A stretch of 64,000 nucleotides of DNA from Musa acuminata AAA Group (lineage: Eukaryota; Streptophyta; Magnoliopsida; Zingiberales; Musaceae). Below are positions 12,610 to 23,835 of the stretch, in pieces. Location of the stretch: positions 25,632,501 through 25,696,500 of the forward strand of contig NC_088348.1 in NCBI RefSeq assembly GCF_036884655.1, written 5' to 3'. The notes beneath the pieces were generated by a model that saw only the letters and a program-made list of their open reading frames with translations, was not told where the DNA came from and made no database searches. Within the stretch, counting starts at the first letter, position 1; the number at the start of each line of letters is the position of its first letter. A program made the position numbers and the translations under genes.

Positions 12610-13803
12610 GTAATTCTAACTGAAGCTCATTGTGGTGTTTTGGGAGGACATTTCGGTAGGGACAAGACACTAGCCCTTGTTCAATCAAATTTCTACTGGC
12701 CTAAAATGTTCAGAGATGTGGATAGACATGTGAAGCAATGCCGATTGTGTCATTTGGCAAAAACAAGAAGTCAAAATTTTGGTTTATACACTCCATTGCC
12801 AATGCCAAATGCTCCATGGGAGGATGTGAGTCATGATTTCATTTTGGGACTGCCAAGGACTCAAAGGAACAAGGATTCTATCATGGTTGTTGTTGATAGA
12901 TTTTCAAAAATGTCTCACTTTGTTCCATGCAATAAATCGAATGATGCATCTCATATTGTTGATTTATATTTTAAGGAGATTGTTAAATTGCATGGTATTC
13001 CAAGAACTATGGTGTCTGATCGAGATTCAAAATTTGTTAGTCATTTTTGGAGAACTCTTTGGAGGAAGCTGGGTACTTCTTTGAATTTCAGCAGCTCGCA
13101 TCATCCACAAACCGATGGGCAAACTAAGGTAACAAACAGAAGCTTGGGAAATTTGCTTAGAAGCTATGTTGGCAAGAATATTAAGCAGTGGGATGTCATT
13201 CTTCCATAAATTGAGTTTGCCTACAATCGTTCTATGCATCATAGTATTGGTAAGAGTCCTTTTGAGGTAGTCTATGGTGTTAATCCTGCTGGTTCTTTGG
13301 ACTTAATCCCTCATTCTACAACAAAGCAATTTAGTGGAGATGTTGATGAAAGAGCTAAGCAGATAAAGAAGCCGCATGAGGGTGTGAAAGCAACCATTGA
13401 GAAACAAAATGAGAGGTACATGCAAGCTGCTAACAAACACAGAAAACATGTGGAGTTTAATGCAGGTGATTTAGTCTGGATTCATCTAAGGAAGGAGAGG
13501 TTTCCGCCGGGCAAATTTGGAAAATTGAAACCAAAGGCTGATGGTTCATTCAAGGTGCTTAAGAGAATTGACAAAAATGCTTATGAGATTGAGCTACCTA
13601 AATATTACGGAGTATCCCCAATATTTAATGTGGCTGATTTAAGTCCTTTTTATAATCATGATGACGAAACAAACAAGGACTTGAGGACAAGTCTTTTTCA
13701 ACCAGGGGAGATTGACACAGGAGTGTCTAATTTGCTACAATCTGTTCATATGGACCATGCTGATAATATGATATTTTTTTCAGCCAATAATATTATCACA
13801 TAA
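12610..13803 (+). pseudogene. Gypsy integrase, frame runs into the 3' LTR
   Basis: Zinc-binding HHCC region (GHFGRDKTLALV through CRLCHLAK, about 12646-12765), then the catalytic core with the first Asp in VSHDFILGLP, the second in TMVSDRDSKF, and a DGQTKVTN block. The Glu normally found in the DGQTE context reads Lys here, so the active site looks damaged. A TAA at about 13207 breaks the frame. The C-terminal part (FNVADLSPFY near 13627) has no clear chromodomain. The frame stays open about 90 bases into the 3' LTR, ending at 13803. Such overlap is known for CRM-type gypsy elements, but the clade assignment is tentative. Confidence 0.85.
13700..13712 (+). other. Polypurine tract of the gypsy element
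   Basis: A purine-rich run (CCAGGGGAGAT) ends right before the 3' LTR. It is short and is also coding in the integrase frame. Confidence 0.6.
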
Positions 13804-14365
13804 TCTTCAACTCAGCCTACTCAGATAAGACAACTCATCAGCTTATTCCTTGCATAAAAGAATACATTAATGGAGTTGGTTGGCAGCTGTAAAGCTGTAT
13901 CATGGTGCTTTTCTTCATGGCTAAGGAATACATTAATGGAGTTGGTTGGCAGCTATAAAGCACTTAATTTCGAAATTCCCTATGCATGAAGGGTTATTTC
14001 ATGCAATAGTATTTATTTTTGGGTTTAGGGCTTAGAAAGGACTTTAGAAACTGATGATATCTGGGCAGAAGCTCTCTTAGAGAACCCCCTTAAACTCTGT
14101 ATCTCTTATATGCGTCCTTGAGTGGTGAGTCTTTTATTTTCTAGTTTTGTATCCTCGTTTAATTTCCGTTGGGTGGTGAACTTTCTATATCTCATTGTGA
14201 TTTTAAACTTGGTGATGAGCTACTTTTCATTTTTATCAAAGTTGCTTCATTAGTGCTTCCAGTATCAGTTCGTTCCTTGTCTACTGTGATGTTTTCTATC
14301 TGAAAAAAATTATTCCATCGGTGTTATTTAGAAATCTATTCTGCGTTTTACCCACACCGGTATCA
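13713..14365 (+). repeat. 3' LTR of the gypsy element
   Basis: 653 bp, partner of 8713-9365, followed directly by the GCAAT target duplication. Confidence 0.93.
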
Positions 14366-14604
14366 GCAATGTTCGCTCTTCTAGGCCCAATGCCCGAACT
14401 CATGGCACAAAGTCTTCTACTGACATGTCGACCAATCCTCCAGCTCGAGGTCCAATCTTCTAACATGTTCCACTCCAACCCAACATTGATTATTCCTGCT
14501 TTAATTGTCTCTTCATGATCGAAGCTAATCATACATCACTCAAAACACATATTAGATCATAAACTCTATTAATTAATTTTATCATCAAAATCCGAGATTC
14601 AACA
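14366..14604 (-). mobile_element. SIRE-family LTR (copy A), second part
   Basis: After the GCAAT duplication the interrupted LTR resumes. It aligns with about 50824-51045 of the complete copy B LTR (the ACTCATGGCAC phrase, then TTTTATCATCAAAATCCG) and ends ATTCAACA at 14604. Confidence 0.8.
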
Positions 14605-15905
14605 CAACCATCTAACATTCCATGAGTGGATCAATCAATGGACTCATTCTCCAATGAGCACCTGCACTATATCCCTAGTGTCCCCACACAAGCAGCTATG
14701 AGACTAGCTGCATCCATCATATGGATGGGTATATAACATACCAGTCTGTCCGGTTATCTCAATATCCCTCTCGAGTAACTTATGACCAGGATTATTTATG
14801 ATCTGTGTTTAAAGGCGAATCGGTCTCATTATCGTGATCTCAACATGATCTGATTCTCATTGCATAGATCCATGCATATCACAATATATTCGTGCAACAG
14901 ATAATATAAAGTAATAAAATATCAAATAATAATAATAAGCAAAAAGACTACATGTCAAATCACACATGTCATCACTCACATGATTAGCTTGTAGAGCACC
15001 TATGACTAGAAATTGGATCTCATCCATAGGATCTAATAATTTGGGGCCTTATTAGATATCCAATAAGATATAAGCTCTAGCGGATATCTCATATATGAAT
15101 CTCTGTTCGTTGTAACACCTACCATATGTGTGTGACCCTCTAGGCCCAATATCGAGCTAGCTGTGAGTTACATGTGTCAGAACTCCTCGATTAGACCTAT
15201 TACAAGGCCACTACGCCACAGTCCCTAGACGATATAGGGGAATCTAATCCATTAGACCTATCTATCCTCAATTATAGTATATCTATAGTCCCTCATCAAT
15301 CTAATATCTCAAAGATCGTATACCGGGTATTGTGCTATCAGGCCCGTATAGTTTCTACTTAAGTCTCGCTCTAATCGGATTCTCCCGGAGAACTTTTTCT
15401 CTTTCAATCTGAATGACCCTAGTTAGGGATTTGCTTAAGCAAAAATACATGGGATATTTCTCTCATGACACTGAGAGAGGATGATCCTCTATTGATACTC
15501 AATAGCCCTCGTAAGGTTGGCTGCCACTCCCGATGACCGACTGTATTAGACCTAAAACTTTCAGACCTATAAGTCTAGTATTAAAGAGTAGAGTACTCAT
15601 ACTGAACATCCTTAGTGTCTCAAGTCTAAAGACCAAACACACCACTAGGATGATGGAATCGTTATCTGAGACATCATCAATTATTCAACATTCTATGAGC
15701 AGATCAGTGAACACATTCTCCAATAAGCACCTTATCCTTGGTGTCCTCACACGAGCAACTATGAGACCAATCGTCTCCATCATATGGACGGGTATACAGT
15801 ACACCAATCTATCTGGTTATCTCGATATCCCTCTCGAGTAACGTATGACCAAGATTATTTATGGTCTATGTTTAAAAGCGAATCAGTCTCATTATCATGA
15901 ACTCA
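14605..15905 (-). mobile_element. Fragment of a copia-like LTR/leader with an internal duplication
   Basis: No gene is visible. Two diverged direct copies of a segment of about 265 bp occur at about 14610-14875 and 15640-15905; both contain a CTCCAATRAGCACCT phrase, an ATATGGAYGGGTATA phrase and CCCTCTCGAGTAAC. On the minus strand the text between them resembles plant copia LTR and leader sequence. I see neither an LTR pair with ends nor a coding domain, so this is a fragment and the family is my inference. Confidence 0.45.
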
Positions 15906-16607
15906 TCACAGATTCGAGAGAGAACCTTTACACCTCTCTTTTACAATAAAACCTCACTCCTTTAAAAAGACTTTTAAACTCCAAGAGAAAGAGACTAACA
16001 CTTTAAGAGAGTTTCAACACTTAAAATCTGAAGTTTTTTCATATTTTTGTAAGCAAGTATGATACGAGTATTTATAAGCCCAAATGACTTCAAAAATGGA
16101 GCCAAAATTCAAATTCTTGAGTTTTCGAGGTAGTGACAGTACTACCGCCTGCCACCTTGAGCATTGCCGGTACCATCGCTAGTATGAGCAATATCATTAC
16201 CTAACACAGTTTTGGGAGACTCTATTCTGATGGTACCACTGTTAGTTTAAACGGTACCATCGTTGACTCTAGCGGTACCACCAACGAGTTTTTTTAGAAA
16301 AGTACATTTTGTACTTTCTATCTCACATATGGTTCCATCACTTAGCCCAACTTCAAGTCATTGAATTGGCTTTCCAATAGATCCAATTTAATCTCAATTC
16401 AGGCCCAATGAGCGCCTAATCAAGATGGCATAATTACACCCATAACTAACTCAATTAAAACCAAACTACTTCGATCGAGACATAAATAATTACAAATATG
16501 AATTATATGTTGTTCAGCATGTTATTGGTTCAGTAGGTGCTTCGTCCGAACCTTCGATGTATATCCTCTCCTTCGGTATATTGCTCGATCTATCGACATG
16601 TTGACCT
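15906..16607 (-). mobile_element. Truncated SIRE-family LTR remnant, left part
   Basis: Aligns with the pol-less SIRE LTRs of copies A and B. It shares the GAGAGAACCTTTA phrase, CAAATGACTTCAAAAATGGAGCC (shared phrase about 16080-16105), and GGTACCATCG modules. The first few hundred bases of the LTR are missing. It is interrupted at 16607 by the young SIRE-like element and resumes at 25882. Confidence 0.7.
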
Positions 16608-17129
16608 TGTTGAATCTCGGATTTTGATGATGAAGTCAATTGTCATTTGTTGTCTAATCTATGTGTTGAGATAAGTGTGCAGGATTAACTACGATGAAAG
16701 TTAAACAAGCAGCAGGAGTTGCGCCGAAGTCAAGTTCATGATCACGTTGGGAGTTCGAGAGTTCGACGGAAGTTCGGACGGTCGTCGGAGGTTCTGCGAG
16801 AACAGATCCGAGAAGTCCAGAAGCTTGCCAAGCGAAGCTCGTCGGAACTCGCCAAGTGGATCGTCGCAAAGTCCAGGAGTTTGCCGGAAGTCCGCAGGAG
16901 CATCACCGAGGGTTCGTCGGATGATCGACGGAAGTTCGCCGGAAACTCGCCGGAAGAAGCGATTGACGCACCGAAGCAAAGCTGCAGAAATTGTCTTAGA
17001 TCTAATCGTAGTTAGCACATTAATTAAGTTGGAAAATGGGAGGTGATCCCATTAGCTTAATCTTGGGGCAATTGGGCCCCTGAAAGACTGAAATTGGGCC
17101 GAATAGAGCTAACCATTCGGACCCTGATT

Positions 17130-17480
17130 GCACCAGGAGGTGCAACCGCTTAGGCCAGGAGGTGGCACCGCCTGGGCTAAGCCTCCCAGCGAGACTGGGC
17201 GGTGCAACCTCCCCAGCCAGGAGGTGGCACCGCCTGAGCTCAGTCTTCGAGCTAGACTGGGCGGTGCAACCTCCATGACAGAGAGGTGGCACCGCTTGAG
17301 CTCAGTCTTTGAGCAAGACTGGGCGGTGCAACCTCCCTGACAGAGAGGTGGCACCGCCTGAGCTCGGTCTTCGAGCTCTGGCAGAGAGGTGCAACCGCCT
17401 CAGTCAAGAGGTGGTACCGCCTGGGCTCAGTCTTCGAGCTCTGCCAGGCGGTGCAACCTCTCCAGTCAAGAGGTACACCC
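17130..17480 (+). repeat. 62-bp tandem array in the 5' LTR
   Basis: About five and a half units with a period of 62-63 bp, marked by GGTGGCACCGCC-type phrases starting near 17161, 17223, 17285, 17347 and 17410. Each unit pairs this with a nearly complementary GGCGGTGCAACCTCC, so every unit could fold into a hairpin. The identical array is at 24358-24708. Confidence 0.88.
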
Positions 17481-17959
17481 ACCTGATCCCGGAATTCCGG
17501 GATTTGATCGTTTTGAGCTCCAAATTTGAATTGGGTTGGGGCTTATAAGTACCCCACCCATTCAGCACTGAAGAGATACAGACCTACACCGAATTCTTGA
17601 TCTTTTCTGTGATTCTAAGAGCTCAAATTTGTGTAAATCCTAAAGTTCTCCTCTTTCTGTTCTTCAAGTCTTGAGTTGTAAAGAGAGGAGAGAAAGGTCC
17701 TGTAAGGGTTGTCTCCTGAGCCCATCAAAAGGAGTGAATCTGTAAAAGGGCAGTTGGCCTTCGCCTATTGAAGGAAGGCCTCTAGTTGACGTCGGTGACC
17801 TCGTCGGTGGAGGAAGCCAAAAGTGGAGTAGGTCAAGACTGACCGAACCACTCTAAATCTCCGGTTTGCGTTTATTTTGAGCACTTTATCATTACTGCAA
17901 ACCTCCTACATAGCTACTGCTCTCTGCGCCTTTACGAACAAGTCTCTAAGTGCTGATCT

Positions 17960-18505
17960 TTCCGAATCTGCATTCAGACGTAAATCGTGTTTTCATACAT
18001 TACAGTTTACGATTACGTTTTGTAACTGCAAACTGTCTTCTGCGCTTTTACGAACGAGTTTCTTTGCAGTTTACATTTACGTTTTGATTCTATTTATAAC
18101 TGCAAACTGTCTTCTGCAATTTTACGAACGAGTTTCAAGGTTTAGACGAAAATCTGCATTCAGACGTAAAACTGCATTTAGACGTAAATCGGCTTTCCTC
18201 GTACAATCATCAGATTTCAGTTTATGTTTACGTCTTGATTTCAACTGCATATTGCCTTCTGCGAGTCTACAAACGAGTTTCAAAGTTCAGACGTAAATCT
18301 GCGTTTAGACGTAAATCTGCTTTTTGTAGATTACTTTTTGAGCTGTACAATAGCAGCACACTGTCTTTATACTTCTGCTTAAACTGCTTTTGATCTAAAC
18401 AAGTGATTTATGCAATCTGAGCTTAGACGTAAACTGTGCTTAGACGCAAACTGTGTTTAGACGCAAACTGCGTTTAGACGCAAACTGTGTTTAGACGTAA
18501 ACTGC
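17960..18505 (+). repeat. AGACGTAAA/AAACTG repeat field in the 5' LTR
   Basis: A stretch with many short imperfect repeats of AGACGTAAA or AGACGCAAA followed by CTG, densest at about 18420-18500, plus TTTACGAACGAGTTTC repeats upstream. It is mirrored in the 3' LTR (about 25190-25735). The short open frame through it is probably a repeat artefact. Confidence 0.75.
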
Positions 18506-18652
18506 ACTTAATCATAAGTAATCTTAGAATCAGCTTTTGCATCAAAATAGTTTTTATCGAACGAGCGCAGCTTTCGTTTTTAATCGCTGAAAGATTTCCG
18601 CTGCACTAATTCACCCCCCCCCCCCCCTCTTAGTGCTCTCGATCCTAACAAT

Positions 18653-18664
18653 TGGTATCAGAGC
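18653..18664 (+). other. Primer binding site of the SIRE-like element
   Basis: TGGTATCAGAGC, matching initiator tRNA-Met, starts two bases after the LTR end CCTAACA. Confidence 0.92.
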
Positions 18665-18700
18665 CCGGTTAACTCTCACACGGATTAAAATCCAAGAGAG

Positions 18701-20287
18701 ATGGCTTACGCCGGAAACCAAGAGGGCCATTCCATTACACGTCCACCCATGTTTAATGGGACGGACAACACCTATTGGAAGACCCGAATGAGGATCTTGC
18801 TTATTTCTATGGATGTAGAACTCTGGAATCTTGTTGAGAATGGTTTTTCAAAGTCTTCTCTTCCAATGATCGATTGGAACGATTCGGAAAAGAAGGCTTT
18901 CGCTCTTAATGCAAAGGCTATGAATGCCTTATTTTGTGCACTTGATAAAAACGAGTTTAACCGTGTTTCAACTTGTGAGATTGCATTTGATATTTGGCAC
19001 ACACTCGAAGTGACCCATGAAGGCACAAGTAGAGTAAAAGAGTCAAAAATCAATTTGCTGTTACATTCTTTCGAACTTTTCCGGATGAAACCGAGTGAAA
19101 CCATTGGCGACATGTTTACCCGTTTCACGGATGTCGTCAACAGTCTAAAAGGACTCGGAAAGAGCTTTTCTGATTTTGAGCTTGTTAATAAGATACTACT
19201 AAGATCCCTTCCTAAGAGTTGGGATCCTAAAGTCACGGCTATTCAAGAGGCAAAAGATCTGTGAAATTTCCCTCTTGAAGAATTAATTGGGTCATTAATG
19301 ACCTACGAAATGACCTGTAAAGCTCATGAAGAGCAAGAAGACATCCTTCCAAAGAACAGGAAGGATATGGCACTCAAAATTTCTGAAGATCACTTGAGAG
19401 AAAACTCAAGTGATGAGGACTGTGACGATGACTTGGCACTTCTAACTAGAAAATTTAAAAAATTCATTAAAAGAAACAAGTTTAAGAATGATACTAAAAA
19501 TAAACTTGAACCCAAGAAGGATCAAGTTATTTGCTATGAGTGCAAAAAGCCGGGACACTACAAGAGTGATTGTCCCCAAGCCAAAAAGAGAACAACAAAG
19601 AAGAAGGCGCTCAAAGCAACATGGGATGATTCGAGCGCATCTGAGGAAGAGGAGTCCAACACCGAGCAAGTTGCTCATTACGCCTTAATGGCTATCGGAG
19701 AGGAGGTAACGAATTCATTAAATGCTGATTTATCTTTCGATGAATTATTAAATGCTTTCAATGACTTATTTGATGAATGCAAGAGTATCAGTAGAAAATA
19801 CAAATTGCTGAAAAAGGTGCATGATAGTCTTACTTGTGAGTTTGACAAGTTAAAAGTTGAACATCATGATAGTTTAAATTCATGTATCAAATGTCATGAT
19901 TTAGAAACTTTCCAAAAAGAAAACCTGCTACTCAAGGACACCTTGAAGAAATTCGAGGTTGGTAGCAAGGCATTGAACATGATCCTTGCAAACAAGGGTC
20001 ACGTTCCAAAAAGAAGTGGAATTGGATTTGTGAGAAGTCCTCACCTAAATCCAACCACTTTTATAAAAGGCTCCATCTTACATGTTCAACACCAAGCAAA
20101 ATGTAACTTCTGTTGTAAATTTGGACACAAGACACATTGTTGTCCATTCAAGAAAATAAGTCCAAACAAATTGATTTGGGTTCCTAAAGGAACCATGACA
20201 AATTCTATGCAACATGATAAGAAGTGTAGATCTATTTGTAAGGCACCCAAAAGCAAATGGGTACCTAAAAATCATCCCTTCCTATAA
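18701..20287 (+). pseudogene. SIRE-type gag with one in-frame stop
   Basis: Copia gag of the UBN2/retrotran_gag type, which would form the particle shell and bind RNA. It begins at the ATG at 18701, 36 bases after the primer site. An early block is NTYWKTRMRILL, and the typical IWHTLEVTHEGTSRVKESK stretch lies near 18990-19050. A single TGA at 19262-19264 interrupts the frame, which continues unchanged to 20287, about 528 codons in all. Two CCHC knuckles are present: CYECKKPGHYKSDC (about 19532-19573) and CNFCCKFGHKTHCC (about 20103-20144). Apart from the stop the gag looks complete. The antisense open frame at 18772-19236 is a shadow. Confidence 0.88.
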
Positions 20288-21092
20288 AAACATTAAAATT
20301 TTAGGCTAGAGCAAGAAATAATATTCTGCTCCTTGATTCTCGATAGTCATAAACCAAGAGTCAAAAAGTAACTCGCAACGCTTAAGTAACAAGTGGAAGT
20401 TATAAATGCGATTTGGATACAACCTTATTAGAAACATATGATTCCCAAATTCACATTTCCCCTTGATCTTCGAACCCGTCAACTCTATCATCTACGAATT
20501 AATTCTTGTATCATGAAGAAACTAAATATGTCATGATCTTAAAAGGGATACCAAACAAACTATCAACATACGTGCGACATACGCACGTTAAAAAGATCTA
20601 TCTTGATCATACAAAGAGCTTCTTCCTTAAATAAAAACTCATACGAAATCACGTAAGAAACGTTAATTGCTCTGAAATGAAAAACTCTCCTCAAGGCAAA
20701 GGCTCCCTGATCAAATCACATTAGGTGCTCACTGGCTGCAGGCGGTGGCACCTCTCCAGCTAGCGGTGGCACCTCCAGCTACCACGGGTTGCCAGCGGTT
20801 GCACCGCTCCAGCCAGAGGTGCAACTGCCCGCAACTCTGCCTTTTTAAACCCACGCTAGGGCCGGCGGTGGAACCGACCCCAACTCACTCCCATTTCCTC
20901 CTCTACTCTTCCAAGTCTCCTCCATTCTCATTTCACTCTAAGCTTTCCAAATACCTCCCATTTCGGAGCAAAACATCAAGAATCCTTCCTTCTCTTGAAG
21001 ATTTCACAAAGGTACTCTCTAAGAAGCCCTTAAATTCTGTTTTGTTCTTCATTTACTCTGGCTCATCATCATCCCTCTAAACAGCAGTAGTT
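20288..21092 (+). mobile_element. Non-coding leader of the captured module
   Basis: No gene is supported here. About 20288-20720 is sequence downstream of gag. At 20735-20880 there are several GGCGGTGGCACC-like modules related to the LTR array, then TTTTTAAACC and a pyrimidine-rich stretch (about 20880-20960) that reads like a 5' leader in front of the ATG at 21093. The module may have arrived with its own promoter, but this is inference. Confidence 0.4.
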
Positions 21093-22154
21093 ATGGGATC
21101 TAGAAGATCCTCAAGGGACAAGGGAAAGAGGAGATTAGTAGAAGAGTTTGATTTCACCCTTTTCAATTCAAAAAACCATGCTGAAAAATTTCCCTCTTTC
21201 GAACTTAGAAGTATCAATAAGGGAAAATACGTAGATCTAAATGAACTAAGAGACTTAGAGACTATCCAATGGTTTGCAAACCTAGATCTACTTCCAATCT
21301 TGCAGATTAACGAACCCATCTATCCTAGGCTAGTTAGATTATTTTACAATAACATGCAAATAGATGATGAAGGAAGAATGTCCACCTATCTTTTAGGACA
21401 ACACATCTCAATCACTGATAGGTTCATTTATGATATGATAGGCATTCCCATAAAAAGCATATGACTTTACTTTAGAGGATCATGGGATGATGAAAGTATT
21501 GGAACATCCTATGTTGAAGCCTTAGGAACAATCTTTGCCAATCCTAATATAGCATTGGTTCCTAAAAGTTGTGAACATCTACTGCCTTTGAACACTAAGA
21601 TACTTCATCATATCATGACTAGTATAATTCTTCCTAAATAATACCATCATGATGAAGTAAGTCAATTAGAATTAGGAACTATGTACTTAATCATGAAGGA
21701 ACATGACATCTGTCTTGGTTATCTTATCCAACAAAACATGTTAGAATTATCTAAGAAAGATATGATGCTCCCATATGGTGGTATAATCACAAGAATAATG
21801 AAAGCTTACGACATTCTAATACCACCAGAAGAAGAAGTAATGAAAGTAGATAGATTCAGCATAATAAACAAAAATCTACTTCACCGACTAAGATGTTACT
21901 ATAGAAACGGTAACTGGGTTAGAATCCCTAGAAGGACTGATCACACTCAACCTGAACCAGAACCGGAAACACCAGTATTTAGGGGTACCCAATCTCCTCC
22001 GACCCTTCCCTTTGAGGAAACACATCCAGTTGAGCAAACTCATACATCCATCGAAGAAATTGGGATTCGAATGGATCGATTCGAACAGAGACAAGAACGG
22101 ATTGAACAACGACAAGATCAAATCCTATCTGAGCTGCAGCAAATTCATAGTTAA
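21093..22154 (+). pseudogene. Captured frame resembling a putative plant transposon protein domain
   Basis: One frame of about 353 codons from the ATG at 21093 to the stop at 22152-22154, broken by a TGA (21462-21464) and a TAA (about 21642). It is not gag, protease, integrase or RT. Early blocks are RRLVEEFDFTLFNSK and DLNELRDLETIQWF. Later parts read LGQHISITDRFIYDMIG and KMLPYGGIITRIMKAYD-like sequence. The C-terminus has a charged heptad-like segment (RMDRFEQRQERIEQRQDQ) that may form a coiled coil. The pattern resembles the putative plant transposon protein domain found in many plant retroelement-derived frames. That match is from memory and unverified, and the function is unknown. Confidence 0.6.
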
Positions 22155-22407
22155 TTTGACTCCTTGTTTAGGCACTTTAATTTTCCACCTCATCAATGAA
22201 CTTGTTGAACACCTGTTGCTGTTGTAAACCTCTTATGTTACTCACTTCTGATGTGCTGGCTGTAAACATCTATCTTGCGCCTTGTGGTAAAAGTTATCTC
22301 AGATTTTTATGGTATCATTACTGTTTGGTATGTGATGAGTCCAAATTAAGAATGTTATGCTTTGAAACTAAAAGTTTTGAAAACTTTGTGCTAGATTTCA
22401 ATCTAAC

Positions 22408-22981
22408 CCTAAGATATCTCATCTCAAAGCAGTTAAAAGAATACTTAGATATCTTAATGGAACCACAAATATAAGATTATGGTACCCAAAATCAGAAAAT
22501 TTTGAGTTAACAGCTTATGCTGATGCGGACTTCGCTGGCTGTAGACTAGATAGAAAAAAGCACATCAGGATCATGTCAATTTTTAGGACATACCCTTGTT
22601 TCCTGGTCATCTAAGAAACAAAGCTCGGTTGCTCTATCAACAACCGAAGCTGAATATATTGCAGCAAGTGCATGCTGTGCACAAGTTGTATGGATGAAAA
22701 ACACTTTAGAAGATTACAAAGTTAATCTTAAAGATATTCTCATTAAATGTGATAACACGATTGCAATATGCTTAACTAAGAATCCTATACAACACTCAAG
22801 AACAAAACATATTGATATTAGACATCACTTTATACGAGATCATGTCACTAATCATGACGTAACCATAGAGTTCATTGATACTAAACATCAACTAGCTGAC
22901 ATTTTTACAAAACCTCTAAGTGAAGAACAATTTGATTTCATTCGAAGAGAATTAGGAATGTTGATGTGTCCGAATAGATAA
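22408..22981 (+). pseudogene. End of copia RT plus RNase H
   Basis: Starts abruptly with SHLKAVKRILRYLNGTTN, the segment between RT and RNase H of copia elements, then AYADADFAGC (about 22515-22545). A small frameshift follows near 22560. The RNase H part continues with TTEAEYIAASACCAQVVWMK, CDNTIAICLTKNP and HQLADIFTKPL, ending at 22979-22981. Everything upstream of this in pol is missing, so the left border marks the deletion or replacement junction (somewhere in 22155-22407). Confidence 0.88.
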
Positions 22982-23821
22982 ATTTGTTAAAATCATTTTT
23001 CGGACTATATTGAATGATCAAATCACTTGATTGCCATGTTTCTATGATTATATGTGAAAATCTGCAACAAAATCTTGTCCGAATGCATCTTATTTATTCG
23101 AATGCTATAAAACAGATTTTCTCGTACACTTTCATGAAAAATAAGTTTCTCAAATAGATTTGATGAAGTGATTCATGTGTATGTATTCCATTCTGCAAAA
23201 TCTTTACATAGACAATGGATTATAACAAAAAGGGGAAGAAGTATTTAAAGCAATCTGTGTAAAATTCCTCTATAAGCTTGCTATTATTATTTTCCTGGCA
23301 TCATAATTATTATGCTTTTTGTTGATGACAAAGGGGGAGATATATGAATTGATAAACACTGCCATGATTAGAAATACTATGAGTGATGCTATAAACACAG
23401 TGCTATGATTATGCCATCCTTGTATCACCAAGAGATATATGAACATGTGCTAAAGTTTGCATTATGCCCTGAGTTGATATCTTATCATGTGAAGAAAATG
23501 CAAAACTTGCTAGAATATTTCAAATGTATGCATCATGTAATAGTGCTTCACAGCTTTAAATGATAATGTTCAAAATACATGATGAATAGTTACAATCACA
23601 ATCATACAAACTTGATGATGTATGTCAAGCCTTGACATCATCTTTGAAGAGATACCTCATGATGAGTATCATGATGGGAGTATTGATAAGTTTAACTGAT
23701 CTAACTTATCAATACGTCACTTGAATTCTTAGGTATTGAATTCAAGGTTGACTTATCTCAACTATGGCATATAGACAGGGGGAGTTAAGGATAACTCCAT
23801 TATCAATTGATTGTCATCATC
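22982..23821 (+). mobile_element. 3' untranslated spacer of the SIRE-like element
   Basis: AT-rich, no gene visible. Contains TTGTTGATGACAAAGGGGGAGA-type text near 23318-23340, an imperfect second copy of the purine tract region, which is common in SIRE-like elements. Confidence 0.6.
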
Positions 23822-23835
23822 AAAAAGGGGGAGAT
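23822..23835 (+). other. Polypurine tract of the SIRE-like element
   Basis: AAAAAGGGGGAGAT immediately precedes the 3' LTR start TGTTGAATC. Confidence 0.9.

Larger units (their letters stand above)
8713..14365 (+). mobile_element. Ty3/gypsy LTR retrotransposon, nearly full length
   Basis: A 5653-bp element with two LTRs of exactly 653 bp (8713-9365 and 13713-14365). Both start TGACAC and end GGTATCA, and both are flanked by the 5-bp duplication GCAAT (8708-8712 and 14366-14370). A tRNA-Met primer site follows the 5' LTR and a purine tract precedes the 3' LTR. The order gag, protease, RT, RNase H, integrase marks it as Ty3/gypsy. By hand I counted about 40 differences between the LTRs (about 6 %), mostly transitions. 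Stops and a frameshift break the polyprotein, so it is dead unless helped in trans. It sits inside a SIRE-family LTR. Confidence 0.93.
16608..18650 (+). repeat. 5' LTR of the young SIRE-like element
   Basis: 2043 bp. It contains a GC-rich tandem array (17130-17480), an AGACGTAAA-rich stretch (17965-18500) and a poly-C run (about 18614-18627) near its 3' end. Short open frames within it overlap these repeats on both strands and are not genes. Confidence 0.92.

Noticed and set aside
8713..14365. Endogenous pararetrovirus (caulimovirus-like) copy
   Set aside because: The RT is gypsy-like, but an integrase, LTR pair and target duplication are present, and no movement-protein domain is seen.
17020..17550. 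Overlapping open frames on both strands in the LTR array
   Set aside because: They are produced by the 62-bp repeat, occur identically in both LTRs and have no protein-like features.
18772..19236. Long antisense frame opposite gag
   Set aside because: It mirrors the well-supported gag frame and has no motif of its own.
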